From contig CP148074.1 in NCBI GenBank assembly GCA_037482215.1, positions 1,922,001-1,986,000 on the forward strand: a stretch of 64,000 nucleotides of DNA, given 5' to 3'. The position numbers and the translations under genes are program-made. The notes beneath the pieces were generated by a model that did no database searches, had not been told where the DNA came from, and saw only the letters and a program-made list of their open reading frames with translations. Of this stretch, positions 48,287 to 57,340 are shown piece by piece. The stretch is from Pseudomonas mendocina (lineage in GTDB: Bacteria; Pseudomonadota; Gammaproteobacteria; Pseudomonadales; Pseudomonadaceae). Within the stretch, counting starts at the first letter, position 1, and every line of letters starts with the position of its first letter.

Positions 48287-49668
48287 TGTCTGACTCGTTG
48301 CAGGCTGGCTCGCTCAAGCGCGGGCTAAAAAACCGTCATATCCAGCTTATTGCCCTCGGTGGCGCCATCGGTACTGGCCTGTTTCTAGGGTCGGCCGGTG
48401 TACTGAAATCCGCCGGGCCGTCGATGATCCTCGGCTATGCCATCGGTGGCTTCATCGCCTTCCTGATCATGCGTCAGCTCGGCGAAATGATTGTGGAAGA
48501 GCCCGTCGCAGGTTCTTTCAGTCACTTTGCTCATAGCTATTGGGGCCCGCTGGCTGGGTTTATGTCTGGCTGGAACTACTGGGTGCTGTATGTGCTGGTG
48601 GGGATGGCCGAGCTGACGGCGGTGGGCAAGTACGTGCAGTACTGGTATCCCGAGATACCGACGTGGGCCACGGCAGCGGCATTCTTTGTGCTGATCAATG
48701 CGATCAACCTGACCAACGTGAAGGCGTTTGGCGAAGCTGAGTTCTGGTTTGCCATTATCAAGGTGGTGGCGATCATTGGCATGATTGCTCTGGGTTGCTA
48801 CCTGCTGTTCAGCGGTGCGGGTGGCGAGGAGGCTAGCGTCAGCAACCTGTGGAGCCACGGTGGGTTCTTCCCAAATGGTGTGACCGGGTTGGTAATGGTG
48901 ATGGCTATCATCATGTTCAGTTTTGGTGGCCTTGAGCTGGTGGGAATTACTGCGGCTGAGGCTGATCAGCCTAAGACTGTCATTCCCAAGGCGATCAACC
49001 AGGTGGTGTACCGCATCCTGATTTTCTATATCGGTGCGCTGGCTGTGCTGCTGTCTCTGCATCCATGGGACAGTCTGGTGGAAACCCTGAGTGCCGGTGG
49101 CGATGCTTACAGCAGCAGCCCGTTTGTGCAGATTTTCTCACTGATCGGCAGCGATACAGCGGCGAACATCCTCAACTTTGTAGTGCTGACAGCGGCTTTG
49201 TCGGTCTACAACAGCTGCGTGTATTGCACCAGCCGCATGATGTACGGCCTGGCTGATCAGGGCGATGCGCCACGGGCGTTGGCAAAGGTCAACAAGCGGG
49301 GAGTACCGGTGCTGTCCATTGGCGTCTCGGCCTTGGTCACGCTGCTGTGTGTGCTGGTTAACTACTTGGCACCTAAATCTGCGCTGGAGCTGCTGATGGC
49401 GCTGGTGGTGGCGGCGTTGGTGATCAACTGGGCGATGATTAGCCTGGCACACATCAAGTTCCGTAAAGCCATGCAGGCCAAGGGCGTGGATACCCAGTTC
49501 AAGGCGTTGTGGTACCCGGTCAGCAACTATCTGTGCTTGGCATTTGTGGCGTTTATTCTGGGTGTGATGCTGCTGATCCCGGGCATTAATGTCTCGGTGT
49601 ATGCGATCCCCGTATGGTTAGGGTTGTTGTGGTTGTGCTTCACCTTGAAGAACAAGTCATCACGCTGA
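48286..49668 (+). CDS. aroP: AroP-type aromatic amino acid permease, second copy
   Basis: The 460-residue APC transporter has 12 membrane helices and the same N-terminus as the first copy (LKRGLKNRHIQLIALGGA). The two are alike along the whole length. GGAG lies 9 bp before ATG 48286, chosen over GTG 48271. Its position next to hpd-side genes agrees with aroP2 (PA0866) in P. aeruginosa, from memory. A terminator follows. Confidence 0.88.
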   Translation: MSDSLQAGSLKRGLKNRHIQLIALGGAIGTGLFLGSAGVLKSAGPSMILGYAIGGFIAFLIMRQLGEMIVEEPVAGSFSHFAHSYWGPLAGFMSGWNYWVLYVLVGMAELTAVGKYVQYWYPEIPTWATAAAFFVLINAINLTNVKAFGEAEFWFAIIKVVAIIGMIALGCYLLFSGAGGEEASVSNLWSHGGFFPNGVTGLVMVMAIIMFSFGGLELVGITAAEADQPKTVIPKAINQVVYRILIFYIGALAVLLSLHPWDSLVETLSAGGDAYSSSPFVQIFSLIGSDTAANILNFVVLTAALSVYNSCVYCTSRMMYGLADQGDAPRALAKVNKRGVPVLSIGVSALVTLLCVLVNYLAPKSALELLMALVVAALVINWAMISLAHIKFRKAMQAKGVDTQFKALWYPVSNYLCLAFVAFILGVMLLIPGINVSVYAIPVWLGLLWLCFTLKNKSSR

Positions 49669-49687
49669 GGCAGCCATAGTGACAAAC

Positions 49688-49711
49688 AAAGCCCGGCAAT
49701 TGCCGGGCTTT
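49688..49711 (+). terminator. Rho-independent terminator after the second aroP
   Basis: AAAGCCCGGCAA and TTGCCGGGCTTT form a perfect 24-bp palindrome with a T run at its end. Confidence 0.85.
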
Positions 49712-49764
49712 GTGCTATTTGGAGCTACATCGGTGTTGTTGCGACAGTGTTTCCCCGGACTGCC

Positions 49765-49955
49765 TGCGGCTAATCCACGCTACGGGTGTTGGTGATGTGT
49801 TTGCAGGGTGGAACCGCGTAGCGTTTCCACCGTTGCGTTGTGGCAGGTTTGGCGGCGCTGTGGCTCCTGAGACATGGATTACGCCGCGATGCGGCTAATC
49901 CACGCTACGGGTGTTGGTGGTGTGTTGTAGGGTGGAACCGCATAGCGTTTCCACC
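49765..49955. repeat. Two copies of a REP-like intergenic repeat
   Basis: A unit of about 66 bp occurs at 49765-49831 and 49890-49955. Each has GCGGCTAATCCACGCTACGG, a spacer, then a hairpin of the form GGTGGAAC...GTTTCCACC. GGATTACGCCGCGATGCGGCTAATCC before the second copy is another hairpin. These motifs are familiar from dispersed REP-like repeats of Pseudomonas. This 306-bp gap holds otherwise only the aroP terminator. Confidence 0.75.
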
Positions 49956-49974
49956 TTCGGGGTTGAGGTAGAAA

Positions 49975-51027
49975 TCAGCCTGCTGTGGTAGGTCTGGTCA
50001 ATTCATCCGCCCATGCCCGTAGCGGAATATCCACGTCCTGATCCCAAATGCGCTGCCACAGCTGTTTGAGGCGGCTGTAATCACCACGATCCACGGCAAT
50101 CTGTGGAACTTCTTCGGCAAGTTTCCACTGGCCATCCTCTAACGTGGCGAAGGCAAAGCGGAACGGGTGGTAGCCGGTCATGCCCAGGCGGATATCGGTG
50201 ACGATCAACTGATCGTCAACCTGGTCATAGCGCAGCAGGTTATCGGTAAACCAGACTAAGCGACGATAGGCAGGTGATTCCGCTAAGGGCTGCGCCAGTG
50301 AGGTGCCACGGGGAATGCGTTCGAGTTTCGGTGGCTTGTTATCAAACCAGCTGACCAGGGCCTCGTGATAGTCCTCACCATCCATGACAACCACGCGCCA
50401 AAGCAGGGTGTTGAATGGCGTCGGGGTGCTGAAAATGGCTTCAGCCTGAATACCCTGGCGGGCCAGTTCTGCATTCACCTGTTTCTCGGCCATGTATTTG
50501 CCAGCGAACGTCGAGGCCATATAGACCGAGGACAGCGCGAGCGCCCAAGTGCAAAGGCGTACTCCAGTTTTCCCCATTCCAGCCAATAGCCCCACAAGTA
50601 CCGCCACTAGGAGAGGGATGCTGTACAGGGGATCAATAATGAAGATGTTGGACCATGCCGTCGGGGTGGGCATCAGCGGCCAGAACAGTTGGGTGCCGTA
50701 GCTGGTGAAACTGTCCAGAATCGGATGGGTGATGAGCACGAGCCAAATCGTCCAGAACAGTCGCTGCGTAGAGTAGCCGGGCGAGCCGCGAAAACGACTG
50801 AACAGCCATGCCATTACAAGGGCAAGGCCAGACAGGACGAATAGAGAGTGACTGAAACCACGATGGAAGGTCATGTCAGCGACTGCATCGCCGTAATCAA
50901 TAACCACGTCCAGATCGGGCAGCGTACCGAGCATTGCGCCGTACAACAGTGCTTTACGTCCCTGCCAGCGACCCAGCAAAGCACCCTGAATCGAGGCGCC
51001 TAGAACAGCCTGAGTGATTGAATCCAT
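49975..51027 (-). CDS. DUF457/YdjM-type membrane-bound hydrolase-like protein
   Basis: The 350-residue protein has four to five membrane helices and the family start MDSITQAVLGASIQGALLGR, PDLDVVIDYGD and HRGFSHSLF with conserved His and Asp. These could bind a metal. Such proteins are annotated as inner-membrane metal-dependent hydrolases, sometimes LexA-regulated; the substrate is unknown. The C-terminal 150 residues are soluble. Confidence 0.85.
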   Translation of the reverse strand: MDSITQAVLGASIQGALLGRWQGRKALLYGAMLGTLPDLDVVIDYGDAVADMTFHRGFSHSLFVLSGLALVMAWLFSRFRGSPGYSTQRLFWTIWLVLITHPILDSFTSYGTQLFWPLMPTPTAWSNIFIIDPLYSIPLLVAVLVGLLAGMGKTGVRLCTWALALSSVYMASTFAGKYMAEKQVNAELARQGIQAEAIFSTPTPFNTLLWRVVVMDGEDYHEALVSWFDNKPPKLERIPRGTSLAQPLAESPAYRRLVWFTDNLLRYDQVDDQLIVTDIRLGMTGYHPFRFAFATLEDGQWKLAEEVPQIAVDRGDYSRLKQLWQRIWDQDVDIPLRAWADELTRPTTAG

Positions 51028-51114
51028 GAGTTATTCCTGATTAATGCAGCCGATTACGTTAGCTGACTTAAATCGCGTGTGCTCAGGGAAATTTAAAGGG
51101 AACGTTTCACCGAC

Positions 51115-52524
51115 TCAGAATGAAGCCAGGATGCGCCCCAGCACTGCCATGGCCTGTTCACTGTGGGCCGTCCAAGGGTGGCCGGAGTTAAGGCGGGCGC
51201 AATTTCCAAAGCGTCGGGTGGCAGAGAAGATCGGCCCCGGCGCCAGGCTTATGCCTTGTGCAAGTGCCAGTTGGAACAGCTTGAGCGAATCCACTTGTTC
51301 CGGGAACTCAAACCACAGGAAATAGCCCCCTGAAGGGCGGGTTACCTTGGTTTGGGCAGGAAAGTGTCGCGCGGCTGAAGCGAGCATGGAGGCCTGCTGG
51401 GCTTCCAGTTCGTGGCGCAGCTTGCGCAGATGACGATCATAGCCGCCGTGTTGCAGGTAATCAGCAATGGCGGCTTGCGCCGGTACGGAGGGTGAAATGG
51501 TGGTCATAAGCTTGAGGCGTGTGACCTGCTCGGCGTAGCGTCCGGCTGCCACCCAGCCCACCCGGTAACCCGGCGCCAAGCATTTGGAAAAGGACCCGCA
51601 GTGCATCACTAGTCCGTCGCGGTCGAAGCTCTTCACCGGTTTGGGCGGCTGATTGCCAAAGTACAGCTCGGCGTAGACGTCATCCTCAATCATCGGCACC
51701 TGATGCTGTTGCAGCAGCTCGCACAGGGCGCGCTTTTTGTCGTCGCTCATGGTCGCGCCCAGCGGATTTTGCAGGCCGCTCATAAACCAGCAGGCTTTGA
51801 TTGGCAGGCGCTGCAAGCTTTCGGCGAGGCTATCCAGATCAATCCCTTCGCGAGGGTGAACAGGAATTTCGACGGCCTTCAGTTTCAGGCGTTCCAGCAC
51901 TTGCAGGCAGGCGTAGAAGGCTGGGGCCTCAATAGCCACCAGATCACCAGGTTGGGTGACGCATTGCAGGCAGAGGTTAAGTGCCTCCATGGCGCCGTTG
52001 GTGATCACCAGCTCTTCAAGGGGCAGCATGACTCCGCTGACCATATAGCGCAGGGCAATCTGACGGCGCAGGTCCGGGTTGCCCTCGGTCATGTCAGCGA
52101 TGACCGCCTGTGGCTGCATGTCCCGAAGGCTGTGGGCCATTGAACGGCTGAGGCGGGCGAGGGGGAATAGGTCTGGGCTGGGGAAGGCCGAGCCGAACGG
52201 TACGGTATCCGGGTCTTTAAGAGAGCCGAGCACGGAGAACACCAGCTCGCTGACGTCCACATCGCTGGTCTGGGCTTGCTTGCTGCTGATTTCCGGCTCG
52301 TGCAGCGGCTGTTGCGCGTGTTCGCGGACAAAGTAGCCAGAGCGCTCGCGGGCCACGATCAGGCCACGGCTTTCCAACAGGTAATAGGCTTGGAAGACCG
52401 TGGATGGACTGACGCCATATGTGCGGCTGGCGTGACGCACAGAGGGCACGCGCTCGCCAGCAGCCAGTACGCCGGTGCGGATCAGTTCGGCGATGTCGTC
52501 AGCAAACTTTTCGTAGCGTTTCAT
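51115..52524 (-). CDS. MocR-type GntR regulator with aminotransferase domain
   Basis: The 469-residue protein has an N-terminal winged helix (GERVPSVRHASRTYGVSPSTV) and a fold-type I PLP domain with the lysine motif SFSKCLAPGYRVGW. MocR regulators sense amino-acid or vitamin-like ligands through the PLP domain. I chose ATG 52524 (AGGA 4 bp upstream, frame begins MKRYEKFADD); ATG 52587 is also possible and would lie 10 bp after ccoG. The target genes are unknown. Confidence 0.87.
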   Translation of the reverse strand: MKRYEKFADDIAELIRTGVLAAGERVPSVRHASRTYGVSPSTVFQAYYLLESRGLIVARERSGYFVREHAQQPLHEPEISSKQAQTSDVDVSELVFSVLGSLKDPDTVPFGSAFPSPDLFPLARLSRSMAHSLRDMQPQAVIADMTEGNPDLRRQIALRYMVSGVMLPLEELVITNGAMEALNLCLQCVTQPGDLVAIEAPAFYACLQVLERLKLKAVEIPVHPREGIDLDSLAESLQRLPIKACWFMSGLQNPLGATMSDDKKRALCELLQQHQVPMIEDDVYAELYFGNQPPKPVKSFDRDGLVMHCGSFSKCLAPGYRVGWVAAGRYAEQVTRLKLMTTISPSVPAQAAIADYLQHGGYDRHLRKLRHELEAQQASMLASAARHFPAQTKVTRPSGGYFLWFEFPEQVDSLKLFQLALAQGISLAPGPIFSATRRFGNCARLNSGHPWTAHSEQAMAVLGRILASF

Positions 52525-52597
52525 CTTGTCCTGATTCAGCGCTGCGCTGGATAAAGCTGCGTACTTTACTGGCTGTTGGGCGGGCATGCGACCTGCC

Positions 52598-54013
52598 TCA
52601 GCGGTTACGGGGTGAAACGAAGGTGCTTTCGGCGCTGACGCGGATGCTGTCGTCGTCCACTGCAACCAGCTCGAAGGTCAGTTTCTCTGAGGTGCTGGGG
52701 GCTGTAGCGGTTAACAAGGCAACGCTGACGGGCACGTCTAACATCTCTCCGGCGGCAACCTGAATGACCGGCTGCTGGCTGAGTTGAAGCTGGGCATCGC
52801 TCTTGATTGTCACCACGTAGTGATGAGTGCTCTGCGCTTTGTTGATGATCTTCAGGCGATAGATGTTCTCGATCTGCCCCAGGTTATTTTCGCGGTAAAT
52901 GCTGCGGTCTTTATGGATATCCAGCGAGACCAGCGAGCGGGCTTGCAGGGCCCAGATCAATGCGCCAATCATGATCAGCAGCATGGCGGCATACCCAGTC
53001 AGTTGCGGGCGCAGCCAGTTGGTTTTGCCACCGGCCATGGCCAGGTCCGAGCTGTAGCGCACCAAGCCGCGCTCATAGCCCATCTTGTCCATCACACTGT
53101 CGCAGGCGTCGATACAGGCGCCACAGCTGATGCAGTCGATCTGCAAACCATCACGGATGTCGATGCCGGTGGGGCAGACTTGCACGCACAGGGTGCAGTC
53201 GATGCAGTCGCCCAGGCCTTCAGCACGGTAATCCGCGCCTTTTTTGCGGGCACCGCGGCTTTCACCGCGTTTACTGTCGTAGCTCACCAGCAGCGTGCTG
53301 TCGTCAAACATCACGCTCTGGAAGCGGGAATATGGGCACATATGCACGCAGACCTTTTCCCGGATAAATCCGGCGTTCATGTAGGTGGCTGCGGTGAAAA
53401 AAATGATCCAGAAGACGCTGGTTGCTCCGGCTTGCAAGCTCAGCATGTCTGAAACGAGCGGTTTAATCGGGGTGAAATAGCCGACAAAGGTCAGGCCCGT
53501 TATAAAGCTGACCCCTAGCCACAGCGCATGCTTGCTGACACGGCGCATCAGCTTGTTGGCAGACCAAGGCGCCTCATCCAGTTTGATACGTTGGTTGCGC
53601 TCACCCTCAGTGACTTTTTCGACCCACATAAAGATCCAGGTCCAAACACTTTGCGGGCAGCTGTAACCGCACCAGACGCGACCCGCGACCTTGGTGATAA
53701 AGAACAAACCGAACGCGCAGATGATCAAGAGTGCTGACAGCAGGATGAAATCTTGCGGCCAGAAGGTGGTGCCGAATACATGGAATTGGCTGCCCAGCAG
53801 GTCCCAGAGCACAGCCTGGCGATCGCCCCAATCCAGCCAGACGGTGCCGAAGTACAGCAGCATCAATGCGCCCGCGCCATAGCGGCGCAGGTTGCGAAAT
53901 AGGCCGGTAAAGCTGCGGGTATGGATATGACCGCCCGCTTGCGAGGGTGTCAGGCGGATAGGATGGCGCGGGTCGATGGTTTCAACGATCTTTGCCGGGA
54001 TACGTTCGCTCAC
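52598..54013 (-). CDS. ccoG: CcoG (RdxA/FixG), cytochrome oxidase accessory ferredoxin-like protein
   Basis: The 471-residue protein has about five membrane helices and two 4Fe-4S motifs, CIDCTLCVQVCP and CISCGACIDAC. The upstream WCGYSCPQSVW motif and a C-terminal IgD-like periplasmic domain are also present. CcoG is thought to reduce copper for assembly of cbb3-type cytochrome c oxidase. No ccoNOQP, ccoI or ccoS lies in this window, so here the gene is separated from its usual partners. I found no convincing ANR/FNR box in the 284-bp gap upstream. Confidence 0.94.
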   Translation of the reverse strand: MSERIPAKIVETIDPRHPIRLTPSQAGGHIHTRSFTGLFRNLRRYGAGALMLLYFGTVWLDWGDRQAVLWDLLGSQFHVFGTTFWPQDFILLSALLIICAFGLFFITKVAGRVWCGYSCPQSVWTWIFMWVEKVTEGERNQRIKLDEAPWSANKLMRRVSKHALWLGVSFITGLTFVGYFTPIKPLVSDMLSLQAGATSVFWIIFFTAATYMNAGFIREKVCVHMCPYSRFQSVMFDDSTLLVSYDSKRGESRGARKKGADYRAEGLGDCIDCTLCVQVCPTGIDIRDGLQIDCISCGACIDACDSVMDKMGYERGLVRYSSDLAMAGGKTNWLRPQLTGYAAMLLIMIGALIWALQARSLVSLDIHKDRSIYRENNLGQIENIYRLKIINKAQSTHHYVVTIKSDAQLQLSQQPVIQVAAGEMLDVPVSVALLTATAPSTSEKLTFELVAVDDDSIRVSAESTFVSPRNR

Positions 54014-54297
54014 GGTGTTCGGCCCCCTTGGGCTATTCAGGCGGGGCGCATGATCGGCTTAGCGGTGTTATGAAAACAGAAGCAGGTTTTTAAATAAAAA
54101 CCGTATCAGATGATTTATTTGAGCACGCTGTATTTAAATTTATCCTTATAAATCAACTGATTGGTGTCTATTTTGTTGAGTTGTTAAGTGCTCAAACAGT
54201 TAGCCTGTGCGCCTTTGTCGCGGGGGTTTTTAGTCCTGCGGGCGGCATCCTGAGGGAGTAAACTGACCGATTATTCTGAGCTAACCGATGCCTGACG

Positions 54298-54711
54298 ATG
54301 TTACTGATCTCCAATAGTGTTCATTTGCCGGATGATGAAATTGAGCTAACGGCGATCCGTGCCCAAGGGGCAGGTGGGCAGAACGTGAATAAGGTCAGCA
54401 GTGCAGTGCATTTGCGCTTTGACAGTCAGGCGTCATCCTTGCCTGCGTTTTACAAGGAGCGCCTGCTGGAGTGGCGGGATAGCCGGATTACCAGTGATGG
54501 TGTGGTCATCATTAAGGCGCAGCAGTATCGAACTCAGGAGCAGAATCGAGCGGATGCCCTGGAACGTTTGGTTGAGTTGATCCTGGCTGCGGGCAAAACT
54601 GAAAAAAAGCGCCGCCCCACCAAGCCTACGCTGGGCTCTAAAAAACGCCGTTTGGACGGCAAGAGCAAGCGCGGGGCTATCAAGGCAGGGCGGGGCAAGG
54701 TCGACTTTTAG
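54298..54711 (+). CDS. arfB: ArfB (YaeJ), ribosome rescue hydrolase
   Basis: The 137-residue protein has the release-factor GGQ motif (RAQGAGGQNVNKV, residues 26-28) and a basic C-terminal tail (KKRRPTKPTLGSKKRRLDGKS) that enters the empty mRNA channel. It frees peptides from stalled ribosomes. It is convergent with phhC, 12 bp apart. Confidence 0.94.
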   Translation: MLLISNSVHLPDDEIELTAIRAQGAGGQNVNKVSSAVHLRFDSQASSLPAFYKERLLEWRDSRITSDGVVIIKAQQYRTQEQNRADALERLVELILAAGKTEKKRRPTKPTLGSKKRRLDGKSKRGAIKAGRGKVDF

Positions 54712-54723
54712 TGGCAGCCCCAG

Positions 54724-55914
54724 CTATTTACAGACGTGGGCAATTGCAGTGGCCAACTGATCAATGTGCGCACTGTTAATGCCGGTGATATTCGCCCGGC
54801 CTCGTCCAACCATATAAATGCTGAACTCTTCTTGCAGGCGTTTGACTTGCGGGATGCTCAGGCCAGTGTAGGAGAAAATCCCGCGCTGCCGGGTAATGTG
54901 CTCGAAGCGCTCAGCCAAACCATAACTGCCCAGCGCCTCAACCAGTCCATGACGAAGGCGGACGATGCGTTGACGCATGGTTTCCAACTCCTGCGTCCAC
55001 TGTCGGCGCAGCTCGTCATTACCCAGAATGTGAGTGACAACCGCAGCGCCGTGGGACGGCGGTGTTGACCACAGGTTACGGGCAGCAACGGCTAATTGGC
55101 TGCGAATGGCTTGCAGATGATCACTGTTTGCTGCGCATACCAGCAGTGCGCCTGTGCGCTCGCGGTACAGCCCGAAGTTCTTAGAGCACGAATGAGTGAT
55201 CAGTAATTCTGGCAATTGCTCAGCGAACAAGCGCACGACGGAGGCATCCTGTTCAAGGCCATCGCCAAAACCTTGATAGGCAAAGTCGAGAAGAGGCAAC
55301 AGGTCACGGCTTTTGATTACATCCAACACCCGTTGCCAATCGTGATCGGTCAGGTCAAATCCGCTTGGGTTGTGGCAACAGGCATGCAACAGAACCACAT
55401 CACCTTTGGTGGCGCGGTTTAGTGTGTCCAGCAGAGTGTCCACGGCCACTTGGTTGTGGCTGTCAATGTAGGGGTAGTGCTTGACCTCTACACCCGCGGC
55501 AGCAAATAGCGTTTGGTGAATTGGCCAACTGGGGTCGCTGATCCAGATGCTGCGTCCGGGTAAGCATGTGGCAATGAACTCAGCAGCAAGCCTCAGTGCA
55601 CCTGTACCTCCGGGCGCCTGTGTGGCGGCTGCGCGCTGGTCGAGCAGTGGGTTGTTGTCGCCCAGTACCAATCGGGTGATGAGTTGGTTGAACAGTGGAT
55701 CGCCATGACTACCGATATAGCTTTTGCTGGTTTCATGCTCCAGCAAGTGCTGCTCGGCGCGTTTCACAACGTCAAGCACGGGCGTGTTGCCGTGCTCATC
55801 TTTATAGACGCCAAGGGCCAGTTCCATTTTGCTGCTGGCAGGATCGTTCTTATACAGCTCCTGCAGTCCGAAAATAGGATCACCGGGTACTTTTTCAATC
55901 TGTTGAAAATGCAT
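54724..55914 (-). CDS. phhC: PhhC, aromatic amino acid aminotransferase
   Basis: The 396-residue PLP enzyme belongs to the AspC/TyrB subgroup of aminotransferases. The PLP lysine is Lys245 in HSCSKNFGLYRERTGAL; CHNPSGFDLT and DFAYQGFGDG are typical. It converts tyrosine to 4-hydroxyphenylpyruvate, the substrate of Hpd. Its first base overlaps the last base of phhB, so phhA-phhB-phhC is one operon. Confidence 0.93.
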   Translation of the reverse strand: MHFQQIEKVPGDPIFGLQELYKNDPASSKMELALGVYKDEHGNTPVLDVVKRAEQHLLEHETSKSYIGSHGDPLFNQLITRLVLGDNNPLLDQRAAATQAPGGTGALRLAAEFIATCLPGRSIWISDPSWPIHQTLFAAAGVEVKHYPYIDSHNQVAVDTLLDTLNRATKGDVVLLHACCHNPSGFDLTDHDWQRVLDVIKSRDLLPLLDFAYQGFGDGLEQDASVVRLFAEQLPELLITHSCSKNFGLYRERTGALLVCAANSDHLQAIRSQLAVAARNLWSTPPSHGAAVVTHILGNDELRRQWTQELETMRQRIVRLRHGLVEALGSYGLAERFEHITRQRGIFSYTGLSIPQVKRLQEEFSIYMVGRGRANITGINSAHIDQLATAIAHVCK

Positions 55915-56267
55915 TATTTACGACCCTCTGCGTGTGCGGCCAGCTCATCGGTACGGGCGGCCATGATGAAGTCGTTGCGGTGGAGGCCGCGCATTTCATG
56001 GCTCCACCAGGTAACAGTGACCTTGCCCCATTCGGTCAGCAGGGCTGGGTGATGGCCCACTTCTTCTGCGATGGCGGCAACTGCATTGGTAAAGGCAAGG
56101 GCGTGGCGGAAGGTCCTGAACAGAAAAACACGTTCAAGCTCCATGTGATCGTCACGGACTTCGATGTTCCAGTCGGGGATGTGACGGATCAGTTCGGCCA
56201 GTTCTTCAGGTGACACTTTGGGGGCGTCGGCTCGGCAGGCTTCACATTGTGCTTGGGCAAGGCTCAT
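55914..56267 (-). CDS. phhB: PhhB, pterin-4a-carbinolamine dehydratase
   Basis: The 117-residue protein has the dehydratase pattern [26 protein letters not shown] and TDELAAHAE. It regenerates the tetrahydropterin cofactor of PhhA. Cys8 and Cys11 in the N-terminal part (CEACRADAP) are a common feature of this group. AAGGAG precedes the start. Confidence 0.96.
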   Translation of the reverse strand: MSLAQAQCEACRADAPKVSPEELAELIRHIPDWNIEVRDDHMELERVFLFRTFRHALAFTNAVAAIAEEVGHHPALLTEWGKVTVTWWSHEMRGLHRNDFIMAARTDELAAHAEGRK

Positions 56268-56300
56268 GCTTTTTCTCCTTATAGATAACGTGCTGTGGGC

Positions 56301-57086
56301 TCAGGCTGCCTTGGGGGCGAATTTAGGCGCGTGCAGCCCGAGCTGTTGGGCCTGTCGCAGTAACGCCATGATGTCTTCCTGTGCGAGCTGATACAGACGT
56401 TTCATCTCCGGCAAGACGAAGTAAAGCGGCTGCAAAATGTCGATTCGATAAGGGGTACGCATGGCTTCGACTGCATCAAATGGCAGGTGTTCGGGGTCGC
56501 TCGTCAGGCAGTACTGCGTTTCTTTGGGGGAGGAGAGAATGCCGCCGCCATAGATTTTCCGGCCTTGTGGTGTATCAATCAGGCCAAACTCGATGGTCAT
56601 CCAATACAGGCGGGCCAAATACACGCGCTCTTCTTTACTGGCCTTAAGGCCGAGCTTGCCGTAGGTATGAGTAAATTCGGCAAACCAGGGGTTGGTGAGC
56701 AATGGGCAGTGGCCGAATATTTCGTGAAAGATGTCTGGCTCCTGCAGGTAATCCAGTTCTTCTGGCGTGCGGATAAACGTCGCGACTGGAAACTGCTTGC
56801 TGGCCAGCAATTCGAAAAATTTCTGGAAGGGAATTAGCGCAGGCACCCTGGCTACGCTCCAGCCTGTTGTGTTGCGCAGCACCTTGTTGATTTCGGCCAG
56901 TTGCGGAATGCGGTGGTGTGGCAGGTTGAGCTGCTCTATCCCGTTTAGGTAGTCATCGCAGGCGCGCCCTTCAATAACCGCTAGCTGTCGGGTGATCAGG
57001 GTGTTCCACACCTCATGTTCCGCTTCAGGGTAATCAATAAAACCGTCTGCATCAGGTTCGCGGGCCTGATAGTGGGTATCCGACAT
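56301..57086 (-). CDS. phhA: PhhA, phenylalanine 4-hydroxylase
   Basis: The 261-residue non-haem iron enzyme hydroxylates phenylalanine to tyrosine with tetrahydropterin and O2. Iron ligands are His121 and His126 (FHEIFGHCPLL) and Glu166 (MTIEFGLI). ATG 57086 has AGGAG 6 bp upstream; an ATG 6 bp earlier is less likely. It heads the phhABC operon, divergent from phhR. Two palindromes lie between them. Confidence 0.97.
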   Translation of the reverse strand: MSDTHYQAREPDADGFIDYPEAEHEVWNTLITRQLAVIEGRACDDYLNGIEQLNLPHHRIPQLAEINKVLRNTTGWSVARVPALIPFQKFFELLASKQFPVATFIRTPEELDYLQEPDIFHEIFGHCPLLTNPWFAEFTHTYGKLGLKASKEERVYLARLYWMTIEFGLIDTPQGRKIYGGGILSSPKETQYCLTSDPEHLPFDAVEAMRTPYRIDILQPLYFVLPEMKRLYQLAQEDIMALLRQAQQLGLHAPKFAPKAA

Positions 57087-57194
57087 CACCATCTCCTGTA
57101 GGCGTCTTGTTGTTGTGATGCCTTAAGTCATACGCCTTGAGCGCCTTGAATACAGGTTGCGTGGCCAGTGGTGTCAGCCGAATTCTTGTTGATT

Positions 57195-57214
57195 TCGTAA
57201 AGAATTTATTACGA
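57195..57214. promoter_or_regulatory. PhhR-like palindrome, phhA side
   Basis: TCGTAA-N8-TTACGA is a perfect palindrome in its arms and contains CGTAAA-N6-ATTACG, resembling the TyrR/PhhR box. It lies 109 bp before the phhA start. Confidence 0.6.
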
Positions 57215-57254
57215 CTTGCCCGATTGGTAGATCTCCATTGCTTTGGCTGCTTCA

Positions 57255-57278
57255 TTTCGTCACATAAATTTGACGAAA
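57255..57278. promoter_or_regulatory. Second palindrome in the phhA-phhR gap
   Basis: TTTCGTCA (57255-57262) and TGACGAAA (57271-57278) are perfect reverse complements with an 8-nt spacer. Its centre is 62 bp, about six helical turns, from the first palindrome and 63 bp from the phhR start. It may be an autoregulatory site. Confidence 0.5.
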
Positions 57279-57340
57279 GATTGTCGGGCAACCATTTTTG
57301 TCAGGAGTACGGCCACAATAAATTCAAAAGAGCCTCCTTC

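Noticed and set aside
54014..54297. Possible ANR/FNR box upstream of ccoG
   Set aside because: Candidates such as TTGAG-N10-CTCAA and ATCAACTGAT do not fit TTGAT-N4-ATCAA in sequence or spacing.
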